A DNA stretch of 64,000 nucleotides. It comes from Cognatitamlana onchidii (lineage in GTDB: Bacteria; Bacteroidota; Bacteroidia; Flavobacteriales; Flavobacteriaceae). The notes below the pieces were generated by a model, which saw nothing but the letters and a program-made list of their open reading frames with translations, was not told the origin of the DNA and searched no databases. Shown piece by piece: positions 1 to 10,110 of the stretch; within the stretch, counting starts at the first letter, position 1, and every line of letters begins with the position of its first letter. The stretch spans positions 62,001-126,000 of the forward strand of contig NZ_SRWZ01000004.1 in the NCBI RefSeq assembly GCF_004804355.1, written 5' to 3'. The position numbers were made by a program, and so were the translations under genes.

Positions 1-78
1 CTTGTTAAAAGAACAGATTTAGAAGAAGAAACTATTAATGACGTTATTCGAATTCTTAGAGAAGAATTTGAAGAATAG
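1..78 (+). CDS. nusA: Transcription termination/antitermination factor NusA, 3' end only
   Basis: The window opens inside a reading frame of 25 codons ending in TAG. Its peptide is acidic and ends in a LEEETINDVIRILREEFEE tail. This resembles the C-terminal end of Bacteroidota NusA, and the next gene is infB, as in the usual rimP-nusA-infB order. NusA binds RNA polymerase and modulates pausing, termination and antitermination. Only the tail is visible, so the identification rests on gene order plus this short acidic end. The gene is cut by the window edge, not broken. Confidence 0.7.
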   Translation, partial: LVKRTDLEEETINDVIRILREEFEE

Positions 79-130
79 TAGATAAAAGTGCAGATTTGCA
101 TTAATGTTATGCCTTAACAGGTATAATGCA

Positions 131-138
131 TATATTTG
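131..138 (+). promoter_or_regulatory. Candidate -7 box for infB
   Basis: TATATTTG matches the Bacteroidota -7 consensus TAnnTTTG exactly and lies 20 bp before the infB start codon. No good -33 TTTG sits about 19 bp upstream; the nearest TTTG is 32 bp away. It could give infB its own transcript in addition to read-through from nusA. Confidence 0.4.
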
Positions 139-158
139 AGTATTATTAAAGGCGATTT

Positions 159-2930
159 ATGGCTGAAACAATTAGATTAAATAAAGTATTACGCGAGCTG
201 AATATTTCTTTAGATCGTGCTGTAGAGTTTTTGGACTCCAAAGGCATTGAGATAGAGAAGCGTCCAACTACAAAAATATCTCAGGAGACCTATAATGTTC
301 TTTCAGATGAGTTTGAGACCGACGCGAATAAGAAAATGAAGTCGCAAGAGGTAAGTGAAGCTAAGCTTAAGGAAAAGGAAGACTTGCGCATTAAGCGTGA
401 GCAAGAATTGGAAGCGAAGCAACGAGCGCAAGATGCCATAGATAGAGCCAAGCAAGAAGAGGTTGTAAAAGCATCCAAAACTATTTCGGGACCTAAGCAA
501 GTTGGTAAAATTGACTTAAATCCTCAAAAGAAGGTTGAGGAAAAGCCAGCCGAAGCACCTAAAAAAGTTGTTCAAGAAAAATCACCAGAGCCAGTTAAAG
601 AAGAGGTGATAAAAGCTAAGGCTCCAAAAGTGGAGTTAAAGCCAGTAGCAGAGAAGAAAGTTGCAGTAGAACCTGTAAAAGAGGCTGTTTCAGAAACGGT
701 TAAGCCTGTTGAGCAACCTACAACTACCAATGAAGAAGGCAATGTAATTCCCGATGAAAAGGTTAAAACACAGTACCAAAAACTTACTGGTCCAAAAATT
801 GCTGGAGATAAAATTGATTTATCTCAATTTAACAAGCCTAAAAAGAAAAAGGAAGATAAAAAACCAGATGCTAAGCAAGGGGATGCAACTAAGAAAAAGC
901 GTCGTAGAATAAGCAAGGCTGGAGCACCAAATACTGGTGGACAAAATAGGCCAAATGGTGGTAGGGGGAATGATCGATTTAAAGGCAAAGGTCAAGGAAG
1001 ACGTAATGTTGTTAAAGAGGAGCCTTCTGAGGAAGATGTAAAAAAACAAGTTAGGGAAACGCTTGAAAAACTTCAAGGAAAATCTAGCAAGGGAAAAGGT
1101 GCCAAATATAGAAGAGATAAAAGAGATCAGCACAGAGAACAAACTGAGCTGGATCAACAAATAGAAGCAGCAGAAAGCAAAATACTAAAAGTAACAGAGT
1201 TTGTTACGGCTAGTGAAGTTGCTACGATGATGGACGTGAGTGTTACCCAAATTATATCGGCATGTATGTCGCTTGGTATGATGGTAACCATGAATCAGCG
1301 TTTAGATGCTGAAACCTTATCTATTGTTGCCGAAGAATTTGGTTATAAAGTTGAATTTGTAACGGCAGATATAGAGGAGTCTATTGAAGAGGTTGAAGAT
1401 AAGGCTGAAGACTTAGAACCTCGTGCGCCTATTGTTACCGTAATGGGACATGTAGATCATGGTAAAACATCACTTTTAGATTATATTAGAGAAGAGAATG
1501 TTATTGCGGGCGAGTCAGGTGGTATTACACAGCATATCGGTGCTTATGGTGTTCAGTTAGAAAATGGTCAGAAAATCGCATTTTTAGATACACCTGGTCA
1601 CGAGGCCTTTACAGCGATGCGTGCTCGTGGTGCTCAAGTTACTGATATTGCAATTATTGTAGCCGCTGCAGATGATGATATTATGCCGCAAACAAAAGAG
1701 GCCATTTCACATGCTCAAGCAGCAGGAGTGCCTATTGTATTTGCCATAAATAAAATAGATTTACCAGCTGCAAACCCAGAAAAAATTAAAGAAGGTTTAG
1801 CTAATATGAACTTATTAGTTGAAGATTGGGGTGGAAAAGTTCAGTCACATGACATTTCTGCTAAAATGGGTACTGGTGTTAAAGAACTATTAGAAAAAGT
1901 ATTGCTGGAAGCTGAGTTGTTAGAATTGAAAGCAAATCCGGATAAGCCAGCCGTAGGAACGGTGGTTGAAGCCTTCTTGGACAAGGGGCGTGGTTACGTT
2001 TCTACTATTTTAGTACAAGCAGGTACCTTAAGAGTTGGAGATTATGTCTTAGCTGGTCAGCATAGCGGAAAGGTTAAAGCGATGCATGATGAGCGTGGTA
2101 ACGACGTAGAAGCAGCAGGGCCTTCAACACCAGTATCTATATTAGGTTTAGATGGAGCGCCACAGGCGGGAGATAAATTTAACGTGTTTGAAGATGAGCG
2201 CGAGGCCAAGCAAATTGCAGCTAAGCGTGCACAGTTACAACGTGAGCAGTCAGTAAGAACGCAACGTCATATTACGCTCGACGAAATTGGAAGACGAATT
2301 GCGCTTGGCGATTTCCAAGAGTTGAATATCATTCTAAAAGGTGATGTGGACGGTTCGGTTGAAGCATTGACGGATTCTTTCCAAAAACTATCTACAGAAG
2401 AGATTCATGTAAATATTATTCACAAAGGAGTGGGAGCGATAACAGAGAGTGATGTGTTATTAGCTACCGCCTCTGATGCGATTATAATTGGATTTAATGT
2501 TCGTCCGGTTGGTAATGCTAGAAGCATTGCTGACAAGGAAGAAATTGATATCAGAACGTACTCGATTATTTATGATGCCATTAATGATCTTAAAGATGCT
2601 ATGGAAGGTATGTTGTCTCCAGAGCTGAAGGAGGAGGTTACTGGGACTGCAGAAATTAGAGAAATATTTAAAGTTTCTAAGGTTGGAAGTATTGCAGGTT
2701 GTATGGTTACCAATGGTAAAATCATGAGAAGTTCTGGAGTTCGTTTAATTAGAGATGGTGTGGTTGTTTATACCGGCGAATTGGCATCATTGAAACGATT
2801 TAAAGACGATGCTAAAGAAGTAACAAAAGGTTATGACTGTGGTATGCAAATTAAAAATTACAACGATATTAAAGAAGGAGATATTATTGAGGCGTTCCAC
2901 GAAGTGGAAGTAAAGAAAACGTTGAAATAG
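159..2930 (+). CDS. infB: Translation initiation factor IF-2
   Basis: IF-2 is the GTPase that places initiator fMet-tRNA on the 30S subunit and promotes subunit joining. The 923-residue protein has a short folded IF2 N-terminal segment (about 1-50), then a long Lys/Glu/Pro-rich linker to about residue 330 with Arg/Gly-rich patches. A second IF2_N-type helical domain (about 345-415) precedes the G domain. G1 is GHVDHGKT at residues 430-437, G3 starts at D477 (DTPGHE), and G4 is NKID at 531-534. EF-Tu-like domain II and the C-terminal IF2 domains follow. The length is normal for Bacteroidota, where the linker is long. ATG at 159 is the first in-frame start and gives the expected MAETIRL N-terminus. 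It is probably co-transcribed with nusA, and a strong hairpin follows the stop codon. Confidence 0.97.
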   Translation: MAETIRLNKVLRELNISLDRAVEFLDSKGIEIEKRPTTKISQETYNVLSDEFETDANKKMKSQEVSEAKLKEKEDLRIKREQELEAKQRAQDAIDRAKQEEVVKASKTISGPKQVGKIDLNPQKKVEEKPAEAPKKVVQEKSPEPVKEEVIKAKAPKVELKPVAEKKVAVEPVKEAVSETVKPVEQPTTTNEEGNVIPDEKVKTQYQKLTGPKIAGDKIDLSQFNKPKKKKEDKKPDAKQGDATKKKRRRISKAGAPNTGGQNRPNGGRGNDRFKGKGQGRRNVVKEEPSEEDVKKQVRETLEKLQGKSSKGKGAKYRRDKRDQHREQTELDQQIEAAESKILKVTEFVTASEVATMMDVSVTQIISACMSLGMMVTMNQRLDAETLSIVAEEFGYKVEFVTADIEESIEEVEDKAEDLEPRAPIVTVMGHVDHGKTSLLDYIREENVIAGESGGITQHIGAYGVQLENGQKIAFLDTPGHEAFTAMRARGAQVTDIAIIVAAADDDIMPQTKEAISHAQAAGVPIVFAINKIDLPAANPEKIKEGLANMNLLVEDWGGKVQSHDISAKMGTGVKELLEKVLLEAELLELKANPDKPAVGTVVEAFLDKGRGYVSTILVQAGTLRVGDYVLAGQHSGKVKAMHDERGNDVEAAGPSTPVSILGLDGAPQAGDKFNVFEDEREAKQIAAKRAQLQREQSVRTQRHITLDEIGRRIALGDFQELNIILKGDVDGSVEALTDSFQKLSTEEIHVNIIHKGVGAITESDVLLATASDAIIIGFNVRPVGNARSIADKEEIDIRTYSIIYDAINDLKDAMEGMLSPELKEEVTGTAEIREIFKVSKVGSIAGCMVTNGKIMRSSGVRLIRDGVVVYTGELASLKRFKDDAKEVTKGYDCGMQIKNYNDIKEGDIIEAFHEVEVKKTLK

Positions 2931-2950
2931 TAACATTCAACTATAACATA

Positions 2951-2979
2951 AAAAAAGCGACCTTTTGGTCGCTTTTTTT
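2951..2979. terminator. Bidirectional intrinsic terminator
   Basis: The stem GCGACC/GGTCGC (2957-2962 with 2967-2972) has a TTTT loop and is flanked by a run of A on the left and T on the right. It can therefore act in both directions. It lies between infB and the converging SPOR gene. Confidence 0.85.
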
Positions 2980-2991
2980 ATGTTTCTAAGA

Positions 2992-3390
2992 TTAAGATTT
3001 TTCCTTTTTTGGTTTAAAAATAAAGGCACTGGGAAATTCTTTTTTTATCTGTTTTAAAGCTCTGTCGGCTTCTAGTCTTGTTCTAAAATTGCCAGCCCAA
3101 ATTTTGAAATTAGGGGTTTCATATTGAATGGTTGGTTTCCATTCTGGGAAGTGTTTTGAAAACGCTTCTTTGGCTTCCTGAGCCAGTGTTCTGCCCCCTG
3201 AATAAATCTGAATTTTATAACGGTTAGAGTCATTCTCATTCTTATACATGTCCTTTTTTAGGGTCATTAGTTTGGAGATGCTCTCGCTTTGGTTTATAGT
3301 AAGATCTCCCTCTTGAGAATAGCTGTTTGGGCTAAAAATTGCTAACATTAAAAGAGCGAATATGGCTGTTCTTAAATTAGTTGAGGTCAT
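2992..3390 (-). CDS. Secreted SPOR-domain protein
   Basis: This 132-residue protein begins with a signal peptide (hydrophobic segment about 9-24, likely cleaved after the SYS before QEGD). The rest is mostly a SPOR domain (about residues 55-130), with the typical RYKIQIYSG opening and a central FKIWAGNF strand. SPOR domains bind denuded glycan strands of septal peptidoglycan, so a periplasmic cell-wall role is likely. No catalytic domain is present. It is a single gene on the - strand between infB and the act operon and shares its upstream region with actA. The specific function is unknown. Confidence 0.8.
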   Translation of the reverse strand: MTSTNLRTAIFALLMLAIFSPNSYSQEGDLTINQSESISKLMTLKKDMYKNENDSNRYKIQIYSGGRTLAQEAKEAFSKHFPEWKPTIQYETPNFKIWAGNFRTRLEADRALKQIKKEFPSAFIFKPKKEKS

Positions 3391-3407
3391 AGGTCATGAT
3401 ATTTATG

Positions 3408-3415
3408 CAAATGTA
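3408..3415 (-). promoter_or_regulatory. Candidate -7 box for the SPOR gene
   Basis: On the - strand this reads TACATTTG, an exact TAnnTTTG match, 18 bp before the start codon. A weak ATTG lies about 23 bp further upstream on the same strand. It forms a divergent pair with the actA promoter. Confidence 0.5.
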
Positions 3416-3490
3416 TAAGTATTAAACTTAAAAGTGAACAATTTTATTATTTAGAATCTCTCTAAATTAAGTATTAACGTTTCTTTAATA

Positions 3491-3521
3491 TTTCGGGAAT
3501 CGACTTTAAATATTACTTTTG
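3491..3521 (+). promoter_or_regulatory. Candidate promoter of the act-cox operon
   Basis: TTTC (3491-3494), 19 bp, then TACTTTTG (3514-3521). This is a perfect -7 box with a one-mismatch -33 element at the expected spacing. Transcription would start near 3528, leaving an untranslated leader of about 78 bases before actA. Confidence 0.55.
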
Positions 3522-3605
3522 CCTGAGATTTTATAACGATGATTTTTTTAGTTTAATAGCTGACAAAAGTCATACCAAAGTTAAGAAGTTAATTTAACCA
3601 ACAAT

Positions 3606-4898
3606 ATGAGAAAGGTGATTCACCGAAGTTTAAGTAGAAGCTTTTTGAGTTTAGGCTTAATAGTATTAGTCGCGTTTACAACCTCGCTTTCTGCTCAGGA
3701 AGGAGATCCAGCAAAAGGAAAATCTTTATTTAATGCCAATTGTGCGGCTTGTCATCAATTGGATAAAAAAATGACAGGACCTGCCTTACGTAATGTAGAA
3801 GCGCGTTTGTCTGATGAAGAAGGTTTAGATAGGGAATGGCTGTATGCTTGGATTCGTAACAGTGCTGGTTTAATCAAGTCTGGCGATGCTTACGCGAACA
3901 AAGTGTATAATGAGTTTGGTGGGGCTGCTATGACAGCATTTCCTCAATTATCTGATGACGATTTAAATAATATTTTAGCATATACGGCTGAAGAGAAGAA
4001 AGCGCCTGCAGCTCCTGCTGCGGTGGCTGGAGCGGCACAGACTGCAGACACTTCAGGAGGTATATCAAATGAGCTTATTTTAGGCGCGTTAGCTATTTTG
4101 TTTATTCTTTTAGCTGCTGGACTATATTTGGTAAATAAAACTTTACGTCGTTTTGCAGCGGCTCAAAATATTGAACTAGATGTTGAAACAGGAAGAACAC
4201 CTCTTTGGAAAGCATTTGTGCAAAATCAATTTTTAATGATTGTGGTTGCAATTTTCTTTTTGTTATCGAGTGCGTACTTTGTTTATGGTTATTTCATGCA
4301 GGTTGGGGTAGATCAAGGCTATCAACCAGTACAACCAATTCATTTCTCGCATAAGATTCATGCTGGCGATAATGGTATTGATTGTAAATATTGTCACTCT
4401 TCAGCTAGAGTAAGTAAAACATCAGGGATTCCATCATTAAATATTTGTATGAACTGTCATAAATCAATTTATGAGTATAATGGAGAAACGTCTCCAGAGT
4501 ATCCTAAAGAATTCTATGATGGAGAGATTAAAAAGTTATATGCTGCAGCAGGATGGGATGACGCCGATCAAAAATATACGGGTGAGTCTCAACCAGTAAA
4601 ATGGGTGCGCATACATAACCTGCCTGACTTCGCGTATTTCAATCACTCGCAGCATGTTACTGTGGCAGGGGTTGAATGTCAAACTTGTCACGGACCTGTT
4701 GAAGAAATGGAGATTATGTACCAGCATGCGCCGTTAACTATGGGATGGTGTATCAACTGTCATAGAGAAACAAATGTAGATGTGAAGGATAATGCTTATT
4801 ACGAAAAGATACATGAGGAATTATCTAAAAAGTATGGTGTCGATAATTTAACAGCTGCTCAAATGGGTGGTTTAGAATGTGGTAAGTGTCACTACTAA
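3606..4898 (+). CDS. actA: Alternative complex III subunit ActA, multihaem cytochrome c with fused monohaem domain
   Basis: ActA is the periplasmic multihaem subunit that passes electrons from quinol oxidation in alternative complex III toward the oxidase. The 430-residue protein has a signal peptide, then a class I cytochrome c domain with haem motif CAACH at C46. Two membrane helices follow (about 153-178 and 203-232), then a c7/c3-type region with five motifs: CKYCH (260), CMNCH (281), CQTCH (358), CINCH (382) and CGKCH (425). That makes six c-type haems, one more than the five classically described for ActA, the extra one being in the N-terminal domain. It is the first gene of the operon, 69 bp before actB, and ends three residues after its last haem cysteine. 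Confidence 0.93.
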   Translation: MRKVIHRSLSRSFLSLGLIVLVAFTTSLSAQEGDPAKGKSLFNANCAACHQLDKKMTGPALRNVEARLSDEEGLDREWLYAWIRNSAGLIKSGDAYANKVYNEFGGAAMTAFPQLSDDDLNNILAYTAEEKKAPAAPAAVAGAAQTADTSGGISNELILGALAILFILLAAGLYLVNKTLRRFAAAQNIELDVETGRTPLWKAFVQNQFLMIVVAIFFLLSSAYFVYGYFMQVGVDQGYQPVQPIHFSHKIHAGDNGIDCKYCHSSARVSKTSGIPSLNICMNCHKSIYEYNGETSPEYPKEFYDGEIKKLYAAAGWDDADQKYTGESQPVKWVRIHNLPDFAYFNHSQHVTVAGVECQTCHGPVEEMEIMYQHAPLTMGWCINCHRETNVDVKDNAYYEKIHEELSKKYGVDNLTAAQMGGLECGKCHY

Positions 4899-4967
4899 CA
4901 AGTGATTCTTGGTTTAGCTAATGCGGAAAGCTTTAAAATTAATTAAGAAGTAATTCAATTATATAAT

Positions 4968-7900
4968 ATGTCATCAAACAAGAAATACTGGAAAAGTGTT
5001 GAAGAGCTAAACGAAAACAGCTCTATTGTTGAGACGCTAAAACAAAACGAGTTTGTATCTGAGATCCCTACTGATGAGTTTTTAGGAGATAAAGAAACAT
5101 TAGAGTCTACGGCTACAACGCGTCGCGATTTCTTAAAATACGTAGGATTTAGTACTGCGGCGGCTTCATTAGCTGCTTGTGAAGGTCCTGTTAAAAAATC
5201 AATTCCTTATGTAGTTCAACCAACAGAGATTATTCCTGGAGTTGCTAATTACTATGCTACCACAGTTGCTGATGGTTTTGATTTTGCTAGTGTTTTAGTA
5301 AAAACGCGTGAAGGTCGTCCAATAAAAATTGAGAACAACAATTTAGCTAGTACTAATGGTAGCGCTAATGCAAGAGTTAATGCTTCTGTTTTAGGTTTGT
5401 ATGATAGTTTAAGAGTTCAGGGGCCAAAAAAGAATGGGAATTCAATTTCTTGGAGTGATTTTGATGCTGAAACAACTAAGGTTCTTAATGGTTTAAAAGG
5501 TTCGGATAAGCAAATTGTATTATTAACACAAACTTATGCAAGTCCATCAACTAGAAACTTAATTGCAGATTTTAAAGAGGAATATGGGAACGTAAATCAT
5601 GTGGTTTATGATGCTATTTCTGAATCTGCGGCAGTAGAAGCTTTTCAAAAGAAATACAATAAAAGAGGTTTAGCTGATTACGATTTTGCTGAGGCTATGA
5701 CCATTGTTTCTGTTGGTGCTGATTTCTTAGGTGATTGGCAAGGCGGGGGCTTTGATGCTGGGTACTCGAAAAACCGAGTTCCTGATCATGGGAAAATGTC
5801 TCGCCACGTGCAGTTTGAGTCTAATATGTCGCTAACTGGTGCCAATGCTGATAAGCGTGTACCATTAACGCCATCGCAACAAAAGTTAGCCTTAGCTAAA
5901 TTATATAGTTTGGTTACAGGAAATAATGTTTCTGTAAATGGTTTGCCTGAAGCTGTAGAGGCTGCTCTAAAGGGAGCTGCTTCGCAACTAAAGAAAGCTG
6001 GAAGCAAAGGGGTTGTAGTAACGGGTATTCAAGACATAAACGCCCAAACGGTTGTTTTAGAGATCAATGAGTATCTAAAAAGTAAAGCATTTAGCAGTAA
6101 TAGTTCTTTAAAAACTAGAGAAGGAAATGATAAAGCAGTAGCACAGTTAGTTGCCGATATGAATGCTGGCAAGGTTGGGGCTATTATCATGAGTGGCGTA
6201 AACCCATTATATACATTACCAAATGCATCTGAATTTGCTGAAGGTTTAAAGAAAACAGAGTTGTCTGTCGCATTTTCAATGAAAGAAGATGAGACATCAA
6301 CACAGGTTCAGTATTTGGCTGCTTCACCTCATTATTTAGAGTCTTGGGGAGATGTTGAAATAAAATCAGGTCACTTTGGTTTAACACAGCCCGCAATTCG
6401 CCCTCTTTTTGATACAAGACAATTCCAAGAAGCTCTATTGATTTGGACTGGAGGTAACGGGAAGTCTTACAGTGATTATATCAAGGTAATTTGGAATGAG
6501 GATATTTTAAATGGTGCGTCATTTAATCAAGCATTACATGATGGATTCTTTGTAAGCGAAACTAATGAGCTTGATGATATAGATGCCTTGGAAGGTGTAA
6601 CTGATGAAACTGAAGAAGAGGTGGTTTCTTCGGGTGCTGCAGCTCAAGCATTAGCATCTTCAACGAATTCAAATGGGTTGGAGTTAACCTTGTATACAAA
6701 AACAGGGATGGGAGATGGTCAGCAGGCTAACAATCCATGGTTACAGGAGTTTCCTGATCCAATTACAAGAGCCTCTTGGGATAATTATTTAACTATATCA
6801 AAGGCCGATGCTGATGACCTAGGTTTAAGTAATATGCATGTCGCTAATGGCGCATTAAATGGTAGTTATGCCAATGTTACGGTTAATGGTGTAACTGTTA
6901 AGACACCAGTTATGATTCAACCAGGACAAGCTAAAGGATCTGTTGGTTTAGCATTTGGATATGGAAGAACGTCTGGTTTAAAAGAAGAAATGCAAACAGG
7001 AGTAAATGCATATGCATTATACCAAAATTTCAATAATGTTCAGAATGTAACCATTGAACCGGCTGCTGGAGAACACGAATTTGCTTGCGTACAACTTCAT
7101 AATACGCTTATGGGGCGTGGTGATATTGTAAAAGAGACAACCTTAGAAATTTTCAATACTAAGGATAAGAAACATTGGAATGCTGTTCCTGTAGTGTCTT
7201 TAAATCACGAAGAAACGCCAGTAACATCGCCAGAGGTTGATTTATGGGATGAATTTGATCGTTCTATTGGACATCACTTCAACTTATCTATTGATTTAAA
7301 TGCTTGTACGGGTTGTGGTGCATGTGTGATTGCATGTCATGCAGAAAATAATGTACCGGTAGTTGGTAAGACAGAAGTGCGTCGTAGCCGAGATATGCAC
7401 TGGTTACGTATAGATAGATATTATTCATCTGAAGATTCGTTTGAAGGGGATAACGAGAAAAAAGATAATATTTCTGGTTTAGGAAGTTCGTTGAGTGAGT
7501 TTGGTGAAATGGAAAATGCAGCTGATAATCCTCAAGTGGCATTCCAACCAGTAATGTGTCAGCATTGTAACCATGCGCCTTGTGAAACTGTATGTCCTGT
7601 AGCGGCAACATCACATGGTCGTCAAGGGCAAAATCATATGGCTTATAACCGTTGTGTAGGTACGAGATACTGTGCAAACAACTGTCCTTATAAAGTACGT
7701 CGTTTTAACTGGTTCTTGTACAATGGTAATGATGAATTTGATTACCACATGAATGATGATTTAGGACGTATGGTATTAAATCCAGATGTGGTGGTACGTT
7801 CTCGTGGTGTTATGGAAAAATGTTCTATGTGTATTCAAATGACACAGAAAACAATTCTTGATGCAAAACGCGATGGTCGTCAAATTAAAGATGGCGAATT

Positions 7901-8081
7901 CCAAACAGCATGTTCTGCAGCTTGTAGTTCTGGTGCCATGGTATTTGGTGATATCAATGATAAAGACAGTAAAGTTGCAAAACTTAAAGAAGATAACCGT
8001 ATGTATCACTTATTGGAGCATGTAGGCACAAAACCTAATGTGCAGTATCAAACAAAGGTGAGAAATACAACTGAAGCATAA
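4968..8081 (+). CDS. actB: Alternative complex III subunit ActB, molybdopterin-oxidoreductase-like/Fe-S fusion
   Basis: ActB is the large periplasmic iron-sulfur subunit. Near the N-terminus is YWKSVEEL, typical of the extended Tat leader of this family. A Tat motif RRDFLK follows at residues 52-57, and a lipobox-like LAAC has its cysteine at 71, so the mature protein may be a Tat-exported lipoprotein. Residues of about 80-700 resemble molybdopterin oxidoreductases; in characterised complex III structures this part carries no molybdenum. The C-terminal ferredoxin-like part has four cysteine groups (starting CTGCGACVIAC, CQHCNHAPC, CVGTRYCANNC and CSMC), fitting three 4Fe-4S and one 3Fe-4S clusters. 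The 1037-residue length matches the fused B1/B2 form. Confidence 0.95.
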   Translation: MSSNKKYWKSVEELNENSSIVETLKQNEFVSEIPTDEFLGDKETLESTATTRRDFLKYVGFSTAAASLAACEGPVKKSIPYVVQPTEIIPGVANYYATTVADGFDFASVLVKTREGRPIKIENNNLASTNGSANARVNASVLGLYDSLRVQGPKKNGNSISWSDFDAETTKVLNGLKGSDKQIVLLTQTYASPSTRNLIADFKEEYGNVNHVVYDAISESAAVEAFQKKYNKRGLADYDFAEAMTIVSVGADFLGDWQGGGFDAGYSKNRVPDHGKMSRHVQFESNMSLTGANADKRVPLTPSQQKLALAKLYSLVTGNNVSVNGLPEAVEAALKGAASQLKKAGSKGVVVTGIQDINAQTVVLEINEYLKSKAFSSNSSLKTREGNDKAVAQLVADMNAGKVGAIIMSGVNPLYTLPNASEFAEGLKKTELSVAFSMKEDETSTQVQYLAASPHYLESWGDVEIKSGHFGLTQPAIRPLFDTRQFQEALLIWTGGNGKSYSDYIKVIWNEDILNGASFNQALHDGFFVSETNELDDIDALEGVTDETEEEVVSSGAAAQALASSTNSNGLELTLYTKTGMGDGQQANNPWLQEFPDPITRASWDNYLTISKADADDLGLSNMHVANGALNGSYANVTVNGVTVKTPVMIQPGQAKGSVGLAFGYGRTSGLKEEMQTGVNAYALYQNFNNVQNVTIEPAAGEHEFACVQLHNTLMGRGDIVKETTLEIFNTKDKKHWNAVPVVSLNHEETPVTSPEVDLWDEFDRSIGHHFNLSIDLNACTGCGACVIACHAENNVPVVGKTEVRRSRDMHWLRIDRYYSSEDSFEGDNEKKDNISGLGSSLSEFGEMENAADNPQVAFQPVMCQHCNHAPCETVCPVAATSHGRQGQNHMAYNRCVGTRYCANNCPYKVRRFNWFLYNGNDEFDYHMNDDLGRMVLNPDVVVRSRGVMEKCSMCIQMTQKTILDAKRDGRQIKDGEFQTACSAACSSGAMVFGDINDKDSKVAKLKEDNRMYHLLEHVGTKPNVQYQTKVRNTTEA

Positions 8082-8110
8082 ATCTAAATTAAAGAATCAA
8101 TTATATAATT

Positions 8111-9562
8111 ATGGCGTCTCATTACGAAGCACCTATTAGAAGACCTTTAGTTACAGGCGAAAAATCATACCACGACGTTACAGTGGATGTAGCAAAACCT
8201 GTAGAAGGAAAAGCAAATAAGCAATGGTGGATAGTTTTTGGAATATCTCTTGTAGCTTTTCTTTGGGGAATTGGATGTATTTTATACACAATATCCACAG
8301 GTATTGGAACTTGGGGTTTAAACAAGACCGTAGGTTGGGCTTGGGATATTACTAACTTTGTTTGGTGGGTAGGTATTGGTCACGCGGGAACACTTATTTC
8401 TGCGGTACTTTTGTTATTCCGTCAAAAATGGAGAATGGCAATTAATCGTTCTGCAGAAGCGATGACTATTTTCTCAGTTGTTCAAGCAGGTTTATTTCCA
8501 ATAATTCACATGGGTCGTCCATGGTTGGGGTATTGGGTGTTACCTATTCCAAACCAATTTGGTTCTTTATGGGTAAACTTTAACTCACCATTACTTTGGG
8601 ACGTATTCGCAATTTCTACATATTTATCGGTGTCACTAGTGTTCTGGTGGACAGGTTTATTACCTGATTTTGCTATGCTTAGAGATAGAGCGATTAAACC
8701 TTTCCAGAAGAAAATATATTCGTTATTAAGTTTTGGATGGTCTGGTAGAGCTAAGGATTGGCAACGTTTTGAAGAAGTATCTTTGGTGCTTGCAGGTTTA
8801 GCAACACCTTTAGTACTTTCTGTACATACCATTGTATCGTTTGACTTCGCAACATCGGTTATACCTGGTTGGCATACTACTATTTTCCCGCCATACTTTG
8901 TTGCTGGTGCGGTATTCTCTGGATTTGCTATGGTGAACACGCTTCTTATTATCATGAGAAAAGTGTGCAACCTTGAGGATTATATTACTGTTCAGCATAT
9001 CGAGTTAATGAACATCGTTATTATGATTACGGGTTCTATCGTTGGTGTGGCGTATATTACTGAGTTATTTATTGCTTGGTACTCTGGTGTAGAGTATGAG
9101 CAGTATGCTTTCTTAAATAGAGCAACAGGACCTTACTGGTGGGCTTATTGGGCAATGATGACTTGTAACGTATTCTCTCCACAATTTATGTGGTTTAAGA
9201 AATTAAGAACAAGTATAATGTTCTCTTTCTTTATCTCAATTGTGGTAAATATTGGTATGTGGTTTGAGCGTTTTGTAATTATTGTGACATCATTACACCG
9301 TGATTACTTACCGTCATCATGGGCTATGTTCTCGCCAACTTTTGTTGATATTGGAATTTTTATTGGTACCATAGGATTCTTCTTTGTATTATTCTTATTG
9401 TATTCGAGAACATTCCCAGTTATTGCTCAAGCCGAGGTTAAAACAATTTTAAAATCTTCTGGAGAAAAGTATAAAAACTTAAGAGAGTCTGGTGAAAGTT
9501 TGGTAGGAACTGGAGCTGACGCAAGAACATCTGGAGATACTAATAAAGAAACAAAAAACTAA
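8111..9562 (+). CDS. actC: Alternative complex III subunit ActC, NrfD-like quinol-binding membrane protein
   Basis: ActC is an NrfD/PsrC-family integral membrane subunit thought to hold the quinol oxidation site and to connect it to the Fe-S clusters of ActB. The 483-residue protein shows about ten hydrophobic helices between residues 40 and 440, short loops, and a polar C-terminal tail of about 45 residues. Segments such as HMGRPWLGYWVLP and the repeated Trp/His-containing helix ends are typical of the family. It lies 29 bp after actB and 9 bp before actD. ActF is its paralogue in the same complex. Confidence 0.94.
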   Translation: MASHYEAPIRRPLVTGEKSYHDVTVDVAKPVEGKANKQWWIVFGISLVAFLWGIGCILYTISTGIGTWGLNKTVGWAWDITNFVWWVGIGHAGTLISAVLLLFRQKWRMAINRSAEAMTIFSVVQAGLFPIIHMGRPWLGYWVLPIPNQFGSLWVNFNSPLLWDVFAISTYLSVSLVFWWTGLLPDFAMLRDRAIKPFQKKIYSLLSFGWSGRAKDWQRFEEVSLVLAGLATPLVLSVHTIVSFDFATSVIPGWHTTIFPPYFVAGAVFSGFAMVNTLLIIMRKVCNLEDYITVQHIELMNIVIMITGSIVGVAYITELFIAWYSGVEYEQYAFLNRATGPYWWAYWAMMTCNVFSPQFMWFKKLRTSIMFSFFISIVVNIGMWFERFVIIVTSLHRDYLPSSWAMFSPTFVDIGIFIGTIGFFFVLFLLYSRTFPVIAQAEVKTILKSSGEKYKNLRESGESLVGTGADARTSGDTNKETKN

Positions 9563-9571
9563 AAGTAGCAT

Positions 9572-10102
9572 ATGGAAGCTTCAAAAGTAATTCACGCTAT
9601 TTATACCGATGATGACATTTTAATGTCTGCCGTTAAAAAGGTTAAGGCAGAAAAGCATCATATAGAAGAAATATATACACCATTTCCTGTTCACGGGCTA
9701 GATAAAGCTATGGGACTAGAACCAACACGTATTGCAATTACTGCATTTTTGTACGGGTTAGTGGGTTTAACAGTTGCTATCCTTATGATGAATTTCATAA
9801 TGATAGAAGACTGGCCACAAAATATTGGAGGTAAACCAAGTTTTAGTTATTTAGAGAATATGCCGGCATTTGTACCTATTATGTTTGAGTTAACTGTATT
9901 TTTTGCAGCGCACTTAATGGTAATTACCTTTTATTTACGTAGTAGAATGTGGCCATTTAAAAAAGGGGAAAACCCAGACCTTAGAACTACAGATGATCAT
10001 TTCTTAATGGAAATAGCTGTTCATGGAAATGAGAACGAATTAGAAAGTTTGCTTAAAGAAACAGGAGCAGTAGAAGTTAATTTAGTTGATAAAGCCCACT
10101 AA
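9572..10102 (+). CDS. actD: Alternative complex III subunit ActD (DUF3341)
   Basis: This is a 176-residue small membrane subunit of alternative complex III. An N-terminal cytoplasmic domain (about 1-50) has the family's IEEIYTPFPVHGLD motif. Two transmembrane helices follow (about 52-74 and 107-129), then a short soluble C-terminal region. ActD packs beside ActC and contributes to the membrane interface; it has no cofactor motif. The gene sits tightly between actC and actE (gaps of 9 and 8 bp), so the genes are surely co-transcribed. Confidence 0.92.
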   Translation: MEASKVIHAIYTDDDILMSAVKKVKAEKHHIEEIYTPFPVHGLDKAMGLEPTRIAITAFLYGLVGLTVAILMMNFIMIEDWPQNIGGKPSFSYLENMPAFVPIMFELTVFFAAHLMVITFYLRSRMWPFKKGENPDLRTTDDHFLMEIAVHGNENELESLLKETGAVEVNLVDKAH

Positions 10103-10110
10103 TAAATAAT

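Noticed and set aside
819-1160. Antisense frame of 113 codons opposite the infB linker
   Set aside because: The Phe/Leu/Ser-rich product is the expected complement of the Lys/Glu-rich IF-2 linker.
5200-7100. ActB as an active molybdenum enzyme
   Set aside because: The gene order and fused Fe-S part identify it as alternative complex III ActB, whose molybdopterin-like part is known to carry no molybdenum.
7288-8009. Open frames antisense to the Fe-S part of actB
   Set aside because: They have low-complexity His/Tyr/Leu composition and no start context, and lie wholly opposite conserved coding sequence.
8506-8998. Open frames antisense to actC
   Set aside because: They mirror the codon pattern of a conserved membrane protein and show no family motif.
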